A DNA stretch of 32,319 nt from Parachlorella kessleri (taxonomy: Eukaryota > Chlorophyta > Trebouxiophyceae > Chlorellales > Chlorellaceae). Shown here in pieces: positions 20,051 through 32,100 of the stretch. Position numbers and translations under genes: made by a program. Each line of letters begins with the position of its first letter. Position 1 is the stretch's first letter. The DNA lies in contig BBXU01000121.1 of NCBI GenBank assembly GCA_001598975.1, positions 1-32,319 on the forward strand. The letters are read 5' to 3'. Under the pieces are notes generated by a model that saw only the letters and a program-made list of their open reading frames with translations, was not told where the DNA came from and did not search any database.

Positions 20051-20282
20051 CTAGGAGACAGGCGCATCAAGCTCCTCTAAAATCTCTTCCTTGCGCCGCC
20101 AGGTGTCTGCCAGGTCCTGGTGTCTGCGGTAGGCACTTAGGCTTGCACCTTTACGTACGAGCACATGTTCTGACGGCACTTCGCTTCTTGGAAGCCTCCT
20201 CGTATGCCTCCTATGCTACTTAGCCGGCCACCAGCTTTGCCACTCTCGTTGTTGATTCCCTGTGCAGGCCCCTCTTGAGCAT
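20051..20282 (-). pseudogene. Broken or antisense small coding-like segment
   Basis: Minus strand. An ATG at 20282 opens a 20-codon, presequence-like peptide (MLKRGLHRESTTRVAKLVAG) ending at TAA 20220. After two stops the same frame gives EAYEEASKKR. A different frame, open from 20215 to TAG 20053-20051, gives SEVPSEHVLVRKGASLS, then AYRRHQDLADTWRRKEEILE and ELDAPVS. This helical, charged C-terminus looks like real protein, yet no intron of believable length joins the pieces. There is no room upstream, because the transporter ATG is 27 bp away on the other strand. It may be a decayed gene, an antisense small gene with an unseen structure, or chance. The family is not recognised. Confidence 0.3.
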
Positions 20283-20309
20283 ACACTTCAAGTCACTCTG
20301 AGGCCCAGG

Positions 20310-22408
20310 ATGAAGGCACCAAGGGTGCTTGGCATTGTTTACATTGTGTTGGTGGCCCTTATATGGGTTGCAGCAGCGTTTGTGATCCAACGGGCTCAAG
20401 CCACCGGCGTCAGCGTGGTGGTGCTGACATTCATCGTCAACGCACTGTTCACTATATACCTTCCGCTTTATTGGCTCCTTATGCATTTGGAGAGGAGGCG
20501 GCAAGCCGGGCAGGAAGGGGATGTGCAGCCGCTGCTTACAGACAGGGGAAACGGCAGCGGCAGTGCTGGCAACGAGGGCCTGGGTGGCATGACCAGGTGG
20601 CAGGTGTTCAGGGCGGCATTGGTGGTAAGAGCTGCGGTGCAACAGTTGCCACACAGTACACATGTGTGATGTAGTGCAGAGCCGTGGCTGGCTGGAGCAG
20701 AGCAAGGGGCTGCCAATGATTGAGGTTCTTGACCAAGTGTAGTGTGTGCTGCTCAGGGAAACAGCGATTATGTGTCACTGAGTGCCATTGCCTACTGGAT
20801 GCAGATTGGCCCGTTGTGGTTTGTGGCTCAGCTTGTATATAACTTGTCCCTGGCTAACACCTCCGTCACATCAAACACTGTGCTGTCATCTACTTCCTCC
20901 TTCTTTGCGTACCTGATCAGCATGTGGTTGCTGTCGGAAGCATTCAGCAGGAAGAAGCTGGCATGTATCCTCCTCTTGATTACAGGTGAGTGGTTGCCAT
21001 AAATGGCATGTGCATGCCTGGCACCTCAAGCTTTGCCTTCAGCAAGTCAACCCTGGCAAGCTCATGTCATGTACATCGCCTGTGCAGGAACTGCTGTCTA
21101 CACCTTGGGGGATACCAAGTCGGCAGAAGGGGATGCAGCTAATGAGACACTCTTTGGCGACTTCCTGGTGCTGGCAGCAGCAGTTCTGTATGCCTGCTAT
21201 ACGGTAGCCATCCGTAAGGCACTGACGGATGACAGGCATGTGAGTGTGCCGCCGTTGCATCAAATCCCCTACCTAGGCTGCCTGCATAAACAACAGTGCT
21301 TTCTTGCTCTGAACAGCTGACCTGCAGCGCCCTGGCTTCAGGACCATCACCACTCTCATACCAGCCCCCCTGTCACTAGCTGATTGTCCACATGCAGACC
21401 ACCATGATCCTCTTATTTGGCCTCCAAGGGACTGTCATTCTTTTTGGTCTGGGCCCTCTCCTACTTGTGGCATGGATGGCAGGAGCTGGGCTTGGCAGTC
21501 TCAGCTGGGAGTCTTTTGGCATCGTGTCTCTCATGGGCTTGGTAGATAATGTCTTGTCTGACTATCTGTATGCCCAAGCCGTCGTGTTGGCAGGTGAGCA
21601 GTTGGTGCTCCACTGGTATCTTCACATAGCAGGTTGCGGTTGCAGATTGTTGGCTACCTGCATGACTCTCCACAGTCATAGCATAGGACTGCTCGTGATG
21701 GCAAACACCGGACACGAATGTGTAAAGGGGGGGAGTGGGGGGGAGCTGCTGCTGCCCTCAAGTCATTCAAAGGTTCAACCCTAATGGTGCCATGGTTGTC
21801 TGTTGTTGTGTGCAGGGCCGACGATTGCGAGTGCCGGTCTCTCACTGCAAGTCCCGGTTGCTGTGCTGAGCGATGGGCTTGTACGCCGGCCTGCATGGCT
21901 GGGAAAGCCGGTACCTGCAGCGCTGACCCTCACTGGTGGCGCTCTGGTGCTGGCGGGCTTCCTTGGTGTCAACCTCAGCGGCAGCAGCACAGAGCCTGTA
22001 AAGGTGGGTCATACTGCGGGTGCTGGATGGGATTTGGGTGTGATCATTTAGTTCTTCTAGACGTATGAGGCACCGCCCACCCTCACTCTTCCCTTCCCCA
22101 GGCATTGTCGATGCCATTCCCATGATGAGCTGAAGGCCCCTGGCTGCGCTTTGCTGCCGCAGGAAGGGGCCGCAGAGGCCACATCGTCCTGCGCTGATGC
22201 CGCCAGCTTGTCCCCCAAAGCTCAACCCGCTGACATGGAAGGCGGCGCTAGCCTTCCCCTGGGTTCACGACGGAGCAGCCTTGCTTTGAGCTCAAGGAGG
22301 GGGAGCGGCCCAACCTTCCTGCCTGTGCCTCGACTGGGTGTCAGCCCCGCAAAGAGCGGTGGGCTCCCCAGCTTGTATTCTGGGTCTTGGGGGCAGGAGT
22401 CCCACTGA
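20310..22408 (+). CDS. SLC35F5-like drug/metabolite-transporter superfamily membrane protein
   Basis: Multi-span solute transporter of the DMT/SLC35F group (SLC35F5, yeast YML018C type). The substrate is unknown, and endomembrane or vacuolar location is usual for the family. Exons 20310-20624, 20757-20985, 21088-21239, 21398-21593, 21816-22003 and 22163-22408 are all in phase and give 441 aa. TM1 follows the start directly (VLGIVYIVLVALIWVAAAFV). A second helix (TFIVNALFTIYLPLYWLLMH) precedes a hydrophilic loop at about 55-100. The most diagnostic stretch is LANTSVTSNTVLSSTSSFFA followed by YLISMWLL. Later helices include LFGDFLVLAAAVLYACYTVA, ILFGLGPLLLVAWMAG and LTLTGGALVLAGFLGVNL. The last exon is a Ser/Arg/Gly-rich cytosolic tail without helices. 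ATG 20310 was chosen because an in-frame TGA lies about 50 bp upstream. A TGTAA poly(A) motif lies about 300 bp after the stop. Confidence 0.88.
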
Positions 22409-23136
22409 GCAAGCGCGGGGCTGTTCACCCAGTGCACACATTGCGCTACATTGGAGGTTGCTGGGGTGATTCTGCTTGTATCTGTTATAGCAGGTACTGC
22501 GAAAAGGGGAAGCGGTATTGGTGACTTGGCTGACAGGGCTGGATGCAAGGTACCTCATTGGTAAGGCCAGCTCAGCTGGCAGGGGCCTGACAGCGAAGGA
22601 TTGCCAGAGCATGTCTTTTATGTTTGTCTTTGTATGTGTTGTTTGTCATATATGTTATCTACATGTGTTGTACTATGTCTTGGCTGTACAATCTGGTAGA
22701 CTAATGAGGGTGTAATTCAGACTACCCCATGTGTTGGATGACATATCCGTTGTCATGTGCAAGCTGGGACTGCACACACCCCAGTTTTCAATGGAGCACT
22801 ACCTTGCACAGGCGACCAAGCAGTGCAGCAACCAAGCCAACACCACTGGTATAGAAACAGCTGGACACACGACATCAAGAAGCAATGAGCAGTCAGCTAA
22901 TACAGAGCCACAAAGTCAAGGTTTCATCCCAGTGGGACCTCGTCGTGCTCACTCCACCAGCCGGGGCGCAAGGGCAGCATGTCAGGATACAACGTAACGA
23001 AGCTCGTCCAGAAACTTTCAAGAATAGCCCACTTGGGGCACCCAGAAAAAGCTTGGTTTGGTCACACAGGGCTGGCATGCCAGCTGCGAAGGGCACCCCA
23101 GCCACCGACTGACATGCGTTTGGCCCACACCACTTG
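22409..23136. other. Convergent intergenic region, 3' UTRs
   Basis: Between the stops of the transporter and the PHD gene. It holds the transporter TGTAA signal at 22711. No matching minus-strand TGTAA was seen for the PHD gene. No coding potential is evident. Confidence 0.6.
22711..22715 (+). terminator. TGTAA poly(A) signal for the SLC35F-like gene
   Basis: TGTAA about 305 bp after the stop at 22408, in a locally AT-rich stretch with several TGT-rich words. The spacing is the same as for the Kae1-type gene. Confidence 0.6.
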
Positions 23137-26100
23137 CTAGCGCTTCCGCTTGCCTCTACTCTCCCTGGCTCTGCTGGTTCCGCCCTTTGGCGCTTGCTGC
23201 TGCTGCTGTTGCCGCCCAAGGGTCGCCTTCCGTGTGTTGAGGCTGGGGCTGTGAGCCATGGCACCCCCGGCTGTTGCAGTGCTGGCTGGCGAGGTCCCTG
23301 CCGCTGAACCACCAGCCAATACCGCAGGGCCCGGCTGGGCCCCGCCCTGTTGCCCCTCCTGCTGCCCCAGGACCTGCTGCGCGCCCCCAGCTGCCCGCAG
23401 CCGCTCGACGGGCACATACTGCAGCTTCCCCGTCGGCAGCCTCTGCCGCAGCTGCTGGTTCGCGGCAGCGGCCTGGCTGCGCGTCATCTCCAGCTCGCGC
23501 TGCAGCTTCAGCTGGCTGGCGGCGCCTGCCGCGCCCGCCACGCTGCGCGCCTGCTGCCGGGTGGTGCCGTGGTAGTGGGACCCGCCGCCGCCGCCGGCGG
23601 CCGCGCCGCTGCGGGCGCGCTTTGCGCGCCGTGGCTGCTCCTCCTCGTCGGACAGCTCCTCTCCCAGCCCCTCACTGTACTCCTCTTCCTCCTCAGACAG
23701 CGCCTCCAGCTGCACTTCATCGTCGCCTGAGGCCAGAAGCCCTACCTCTTCATCGCCCGCCTCCCCCAGCATGGCATCGTCCTCCGCTGCGCCAGCCCCT
23801 GCCCCCAGCCCTTCCTCCAGCTCGGAGCCCAGCTGCCTGTAGGAGGGCGTGCGCGTGCGCTTGGCCGACGACGGCGTGTGCGCCGCAAAGCGGCCGCCGG
23901 CGCCGCGCTTGAGGCGCTGCTGCTGCTTGCCCGGGGGCGGGATCGCGAGGGGCGCCAGCGGCCCGCGCGGCGCAAGCACCATGGGATCCACGCCGTCGGC
24001 AGGGCTGCTGCCAGCCGCTGCTGCCGGTACCGCCGCAGCGCCGCTGGGCACTGGGAGGCCAAAGCTGCCGCTGGTGCCTGCAGCGCCCGAGAGGGGGTCT
24101 CCTACGCTTGCCATAGTTGGCAGCGAGCCTGGCAAAAGTCCAGGTGCCCCGCTGCCCAGCCCCCCCACAATCCCAGCGCCAGCACCTCCCGGCTGCAACA
24201 GTTGCTGCTCTGCGGCGTCCTGCTGGGCACGCTGCGCTGCCGCCTCTGACTCCAGCCGCTGCTGCATTTCCTGCTCCAACAACTCCATGGCTGCCGCCGG
24301 CTGCTCTGAGCGCTCCCGCTGCAGGTCCAGAACCAAGCGGGCTAGCTGCGCTTTGGTCTTCTCGCGCTTCTTGACTTGGTCACACAGCACCCTGCAGCGA
24401 GGCACGGACACATTTGTATGCCGCATATCATGGGGGGCTAAGCAGTCGTACAATATCAATAAGCCTCTGCCTGGTCAGTCACAAGCTCGTTCCTTGCGCA
24501 GCAGCTTGCCACTAGCAGGGCGTGCTTCCCTCGCGCAGCACCCACTTGGCGTGCAAGGAAGCGGGCGGCATCGAGTCTCTTGCCATTGCAGCGCCAATGC
24601 CAGTCAGCTCGACCGCCCACACTGCGCACCCCGAGCCTTGCACGGCGGTGTGTGGACAACCCAACAGGCAACCTCGTGGCATCGTCCACCCAGCAGCCGG
24701 GTCAGCGGTGGGCTCTTCACTCACCGCAGCTTCTCCCAGCAGACCCGCTCGTACTTGAGCTGGTCTCGCTCGACTTCCCTGGAATCCAACGCGGCCAGTG
24801 CCCCCCGCCGCTTCTCGGCAAGCTTGGCAGCCTCGCGCGCCTGCACAAGCAGCGCAGCAAGCCTTTCAGGACGGGTTGGGGCACACCATGGGAACCAGGG
24901 AGGCGAGCAAAGGCCTTCTGGCTGCTCCCTGTGGGACAGCAGCCGCCGACGGGGAACTAGCTGCGCGGCGGCACACTACGTTCGGAACTATGCATAGCCC
25001 ACGGTAGGGGACCCCTGCTGACAGCGCCAGCCTGTATGACTCAGTGTGGAAACATTGCTTTCCATGAGCAGCTCGCAGCGTTGCATGCACAAGCCAGCCT
25101 CCCAAGCCACATCAGGGACACATTGCTCCCTAAACCACACTGCCATGCCCTTCGTGAGTGCAGTCCCTGCTCCCACCCAGAAGCACCCTTTGCAAGCTCC
25201 TTGCTCCATTCAACACACACCACCTGCCGCCGTCAGCACATGCATTCCAAGGCACCGTGCACACCCTATGCCCCAGGAAAACCCAGCCATAGCAGGCCTG
25301 GGAGGCCCGCCTAGCAGCCAAGCCCAACGCACCGCTGCCGATGCCGCCGCCGCCACCGCGCTAGCCCTGGCCCTGACTGCCATGTCCTCGTCTTTGAGCC
25401 GCTGGGCGGGGCTGTGCAGGGCGCAGTAGATGCGGTACATCTGCTGCTTGCCGGGCTGGCCTCGGACAGCTGCGAGAGACGCACACACGGGGGGTGGGGG
25501 GCAGGGGTGAGTCGCAGTGGTGGCGACTGCGCCTTGCCTCAGGAAGCAGCGCAGCGATGCAGAGAGGGTGCCCCCTGGCGGGCACCTACCCATCGCTTGA
25601 CGTCGGGAGCGCTAGGCAGCCCTGGAGGCGATGCTGCTCTACTGCCAATCTCCTTGACAGGCAGCGGCGGCACTCTTTTCGCTGCCATCCAGACTAGCGG
25701 ACTTGAAAGGTTGATGGCAGCTGATCTAGAGACGCTCCCAGCCACCAGGTCGCAGCATCGCCCACCCTGCCACCAGCAACCTCTCAGAGCCATTAGGACG
25801 ACTCCATCGGGCACTTAACTTTGCAACCCCCGACGCTCATGCGGGTACCCAGAGAAGCCTGGGCCCTCCACTCACTTAGGTAGAGCCCGCAGTTGCGCGC
25901 ACACAGTGGGTGGAAGGCGTGAGGGCAGCCTGACTGGCAGCACTTGGCCACGGCGCCCTGGCTGAGGTGGCAGATCGCGCAGGGCATGCCCACCCTGTCC
26001 GGCCGCAGGCTCTCCAGGCCGCTGACCACCGCGCAGCCGGGGCCGCCGATAAGGAAGGTCTCGGGGTGCCAGAGGGCATCCACCTGCACACACGGCACAT

Positions 26101-29100
26101 AGACCAAGGTTTGGGGATGACAGACGGTTGTTGGGGCCAGGATTGGGGAGCTGGGGGCTGATGTGGGAGCCTACCTGCATTGGGAGGGGGGGGGGGAGCG
26201 TAAATGTGAACCAAGTAAACCACACCAGCCGCTCCAAGTGCAGCACCACTGAATCAACAGATGCCAAGCAAGCCAGCTTGGGCCATGCTCTTGATGTTGA
26301 TACTTGTAGTAGGACGCGCAAGCAAGTCATGAGGCCGGGGCACCCGCAGAGCCCCCGCCCTTGCCCCGCCCCTTGCTCCCTCCCCTGTGCCCCACCCAGT
26401 TGCCATCGCCAGGCAGCAACTCCTGCTGTGGGAGGAGGCCTCTGTGAGTCCCCCCTTACCACCGCCACTTCCCACCTGGTGCACCCACTGCTTGCCATCC
26501 ACAGTCTGCCGGAACGCGCCCCCCTTGATGGGGCACAGCGCGCACGCCACGTCCCGCGCCCCGCCGGGCAGCGTCGCCGGCGCCCCGCCGGCGCCGTGCG
26601 CTGCCTGCTGCCAGCGGGGCGGCCGGACCTGTGCCTGGAGCACCCCCTCAGCAAGCTGCTCTTCCTCATACTTCTTGCAAGGCCAGCACAGCCACTCCCC
26701 TGCAGGGAGTGCAAGGGGGAGGAGCCGTCCAAAGTTGCACATGCTGTGCGCAGGCAACACAGCTAACAAATGGCACCTGTGAAGACCTTAAACTTGCAAC
26801 GAGTCCACCCTACAGGGTGCATTACCTGCCACGTAGCCCAGTACAGCTGACTCGGCTGTACTAGCTAGGCTTCCCTGCCTACCCAGCGCCCCACACAACT
26901 GCATAGACTCACAGCCCAGCCCTCAGCCGTCACCATGCCGGCACCCACCCAGCTGCTGTGCGACATAATGGGGGCCGGGGCCTTGCTCACCCTGGGGGAC
27001 CTGCGGTATGTCATAGCAGGCCTGGTGCACCGCCAGATCGCAGCGCTCACAGAAGACGATCTCGTTGGGCGGGTCTGCAGCAGCAGCCACGGACCGACGT
27101 GACATGGTATTTCCCAGACACCAGCTGCTCCTCGATCCTCTCACACCAACATGAACTTGATGGCATTTTTCATTTCTGGGGTTACACGAAAGACTGTGCA
27201 GCCCTAGGTTGCGAAGCACCACCCACTGCCAAGGCGTGGCATTCAGCCAGGCAGAATGCTCAGTGTCTTGCTGCTCGCGCCGCTGCCACCATGCCCACTC
27301 CCCAGCGTAACACCCAGCGCCCAGCCGGACGCCGATGCCTGGGTGCCCACACCTGAGTGCCCGCCGCCGCACACCGCGCAGAAGGCCTCCTCATCCGCCT
27401 GCCGCTGAGCCAGGAAGTCGTACATCTCGTTGGGGCCCAAGTGGGGAGCCTTGATATCAACCGGGCCTTCGGCAGCAGCAGCAGCAGCCAGGCCCGCCCG
27501 GTGGCGGGGCCGCGGGGAAGCCAGCACCGCCGCTGTCTTCTGCAGGGGAGGGCGGGGAGGCACGGCACGGCAGCGGTCGGGGGGTGAGGAGGACGCGTGT
27601 CCGTGCGGGCTGCTGCCTGCTCCTTATGGCATGTGGCCGGAGGGTCACCGACATGCATGGGTGCGCAGACAAGCCAAGTATGGGCGCAGGCGGCACATTG
27701 GCCCTGGCAGCCCCCCAGCACGTCCCTCCAGCTGTCGTGTGCGACATTGAGGTGAGCAACAAGGTGCTGACCTGGGCTTGCTGCTCCCGGTGCCTGGCGT
27801 CCCGCTTGTCCCGCTCCGCCTGACGCCGCCGCTCCCGTAAGTGCTGCATCCACCACAGCCGCTACTAGTATGGCTCCTCATGGTTTCGATCTTCAAAGTA
27901 GGTTAGACGGGTTCAAAAGCTCCTTTCATGACATGTGATGGAGGAGAAGGCGCAGATCACAGCATGCACAGGGCTCATGCGTGGCCCGCCAGTGGCCCCT
28001 AGTGCCAGGCAAGACGAAGAATTGCCTCTAAATGCCGGCCAGCGCCAGCATTCAACGATCACCACTGCGAAGAGGAAGGCTACATAGGTAGCTAGGGCAG
28101 CCCCGGCCAATCGCCAGCAAATAGGGCAGCCAGGCAGCCAGCAAGGGCCATACAGAAGATAATATAGCACAGGTGGCATGCCGCGACAAGCTTGAAGCAA
28201 GAGTTAATACCCGGCTTACCTCCACCCAGGCCTTGACATCCTCCTCCTCCTGCCGCCGCACCTCTGCCTGCGCTTGCTGCACACGGACCCCCACACCACA
28301 CACAGTCAACAGCTGGCATGGGCTTGTCGTGGGGGTCTGCAAGATGCCCCCAGTCAACACCGCAGGCCCCCTAGTGCACTTGCGCTTGTAACACGCCCAG
28401 CAGTGCTGTACAACGGGCGCACTGTGGGGCGGACGATCCTGACATCTAGAGATCTTTATCAACAGAGCTCACAGGCATCCCTGTGTAGCAAGCCTGGCAG
28501 CAAGAGGACTACCAAACCAGCGGGTGGGGCTTCTCCGCCTTGAGCTTTGGGGGCAAAGGCACAGGCGCTCTGCCGCTCGATTGGTGAAATGTGGAGATAT
28601 CCGGTGACAGCACCCTCATCACTGGCACCCAGCCTGTAGGTTCATCGCTCTGATCCCCCAGATTCCCCCAAGAATAAGCACCCACCTGCCTCCCAAGGTC
28701 TTCGAGAAAGGTTTGCACCATGGGCAGCAGCCGCCCTCGGTTGATGGCCATCTGCTGCAAGAGCTCGTTCTGCAAATGACAGCAGCCGGGCCACTCAGTC
28801 AGTGACGCTTCAGGGGGTGCTTACACTACCCCCCTCACACCTATGTCTACAGGACGGGCCACCGGCGACCTTCATCAGTAACAGCTGCTCTTTGCTGGGC
28901 ACTTTGACCTACCTAGCTGTTCCTCCCTAAGCATACCCAGCACAGCAATGGGTACATGCAACAGCTCCTCACAACCACAGCCCCCGATACAACTGCTGGC
29001 AGGCACTGACTGACTGACTGACTGACTTGTGTGGCAAGAAGCTCTGCCAGGACTTCGTCCTCGGGAGCAGCTGCCAGCAGCTCTGTCTGAGGAGCGAGCT

Positions 29101-32100
29101 GGGTTGACCACTGCTCCGCAACGCTGCCGTCAGGGGGCCCTACAGGGCAGGTTACACGTAGCCAACCTTACAGGCACTGCAACTCCAGCCAAGGCGGTCA
29201 GAAACTGGTGAGGCTGGGTAGCTAGCTCGCCCCCAGTATACAAGGTTGCCGATCAGCTCCTGTGTCAAGTGACAGACCCTGGGAGCATGCGCGACAAGGT
29301 ATTGTTGGACAATGTGCAAGTCCGCCATACAATACAAATCCTGGAGCACACGGGTTTCCAGTCTGTCAACACACAGAGTGGTCTCAATCCAAAATGAGAG
29401 AGACGCCAACCAACCAACCAACCAACCAATGCACCCACGCCGCTCCACCCACCTGCTGCCACCATAGCTGCCACCGCCAGTGCCACGGGGTGCTGCGAGG
29501 AGGGGTCGGCCTCCCTGGCCCCGCCACCCCCAGCAGCAGGCCCAGCAGGGGGCCGCTTCTTGGGGGGCCCTGTTTGCGTGCGCGCCAGGTGCTTGCGGCC
29601 CGCCAGCATGCTGTAGTTGACGACTGCAGAGCGGGACCGTGTCACGCCCAGGCGGCTGCCGGTGGCGCTGCAGGGCCGGGACCCATCCTCGCCGCCTGCC
29701 TCGTCCGGATGCTGCTGCTGCTGCTGCAGCAGCGCAGAGGCGTCAGGCCCACCCAGCTGCCCTCCCTGCTGTGCCTGCTGCGGCTGCTGGGGGCTGCCCA
29801 CGGCCTCCCCAGCACGAGGCGCAGCAGCAAGATGGGCCCCAGCCGAGGTGAGTGTGGGAGGCAGGAACCCTCCCATGGGCGAGCCCATTGGCCTCAGCCC
29901 ATGCTGCTGCTGCTGCTGACCAAGCTGCCCCATGGGACGGCCCGCGGCCGCGGCGGCAGCTGCAGCCGCAGCCGCGGCCATGGCTGCTGGCAGCTGCAGT
30001 GCTGCAGCGGCTGCTGAGCCGGGGGCCACCGGGGAGGTGCCCGGGAGGCCGGGCTGTCCAAAGAATGGCCGCCCCGCCTGCATGACAAGCAGGCTAGAGC
30101 AGATCAGCAGGCCTTACGCAGCCCATCCAGGCGTCCTGGCAGCCGCAGGGAAAAGAGATTCCAGCATGGCCCGACCCATTGGACTTGCCAAGCAGATTCA
30201 AGCACAAGAGCGCGACCACAAACGTCTGCACGCCCTCACCCTTCCGTGTGCGCAAGCGTGCCTGCAATCTCACACCACCAGCAAATGCCCCAAGCCAAGC
30301 ACAAGAAGGCCCCCGACCAACCTGATACAGCAGCGCCGTGCCACCGTTGGCAGTGCCCGGCGGCAGGCCCATGCCTGGCACCAACCCCGGCCAAGCCTTG
30401 GCAAACCCCGCTGCTGCCGCCGCCGCGGCCGCTGCTAGGTGCGGCGGCAGTGGCGGCGTGCCTGCTGGCGGCGGCGTGCCGCGCGCGCTTGCAGCAGCAG
30501 CTGCGGCTGCGGCAGCCAGCTGCGCAGGCAGGGTGAAGCCTGGGGGCCACCCCGGCGGCCGCGGCTGCGGCGTGGTGGCTGCTACTGCTGCTGCTGGGGC
30601 CCCGACCGGACCGATGCTGCTGGCCTGCGGCGTGCCGGCCCCGCCCGCTGCAACTGAGTGGTGTGGTGCAGCTGTGGCTGCTGACATCAAGCTGTGTGCG
30701 GGTAGCATGAAGCCCGGCAGCTGCGACACTGCCGTGAGGGGCTGGCCCTGCATGGAAGCCGCCGCCGCCGCTGCCGCAGCGCTGCTAGGCCCAGCTGTCT
30801 GCTCAGACGGGTGTCCCTCCCCATCCTCAGTCACAGTCCCAGCGGCCCTGGCGCTGTGGACTGGCGTGGCGGCCGCGCCGCCGCCTTGCCTGCCAGGGGC
30901 TGTGGGCTGCTCTGGGGCTTCTGTCGCCGCCCTGACCACATGCTGTGGCACCCGCTGCCTCAGCATGAGCTCCGTGTAGGGATGCGTGTACATGGCTGAG
31001 GGCACATAGCCGGCCTCCTGCTGGGCCGTGCCCCCGGCTGCCTGCGGCGCTTGCGCCCCTTGCTCGTCTGCCTCGCCAGCCGGCTGACTTCCCGGCTTTG
31101 CAGCCGCAGCACTTGTCAAGGGGGGCCCCAACAGGGGTGACGCCGCCCCAGCTGCTGCTGCTGCTATTGCTGCTGCTGGTGTGCCTGCAAGTTGCTTGCC
31201 GTCAGCCCCAGCGCTTGCGCTGCTGCCATTCCTGCCTGGCGAGGTCGCTGCTGCTGCTGCTGCCTCGAGGGCTGACTCCACACCCCCCTGCACCCGCTGC
31301 TCCGCCGCTGCTGCCTCGCCCCGGCGCTCTGCCAGGGGATCCGGTATCCGCTGCCTCCAGCCCGGCTGCTGCATCAGCGCTGCCGACTTAGCCTCCACCC
31401 AGGCACACAGCTTGGCGCGCGCTTCAGTCAGCGGCTGCTGCCCATTGCGGCTGCCAACCTGCAGCACCACCATGCTCTGCTGCACCTCCGGGTCGAAGCC
31501 AGGCCCTGCTGCCTGGCCAGCCACCGCCGACAGCACAGCCATCTGTACCAGGGCAGCACAATGTGGTGCGTTCTTCGTAAGCGGCGGGCGATCCCAATCG
31601 CTAGTAGAGGGTAGCCCTGTGTGTCTGGAGGTGCAAACACCTGCCCAGCCCTCACAGCTTGAAAGGCTACCCTCAGAAACCCAGGAGCTGTCTACTAAGT
31701 GAATTTTGGGCGCGCCTTGTCCATGCACTTGCCCAGGCCACGTCAACAGCCAGGTTTGCCAGCCGAGCCAGCCTTACAACCCCTACATACATACAGCCCA
31801 CCAGAGCCCGCCTGGCCGCTCCCGCCTCCCCTGACCTGATGGGCCAGCAACACCAGCTGCTCATTGGAGACGACGTCCAGCAGCTTGCCCGCAGGCGCTC
31901 CCGCGGCAGTCACAGGGACCGCGGTCATCGCCGCCGCCGCGGCCGCTTCAGAGGCGGCGGCAGCCGCGGCGGCCGCCTCGGCTTTGGCCTCCTCCTCTGC
32001 CTGTGGGTCCAGCAGGCGCCGCGTGTCCTCGTCCTTCAGGCTGCGCGACACCAGCCGGCTGCTCCGCCTCTGCGGGGAGGGTAGCAATTTGCCCAAGGCT

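Noticed and set aside
23849..24997. 382-codon plus-strand open frame
   Set aside because: Antisense to the last exons of the PHD gene. The minus strand gives in-phase exons with NLS and coiled-coil sequence; the plus frame is Arg/Ala/Pro-rich GC noise.
29262..30017. 251-codon plus-strand frame
   Set aside because: Antisense to the Ala/Gln-rich exon 30077-29453 of the PHD gene, which has consistent splice phases.
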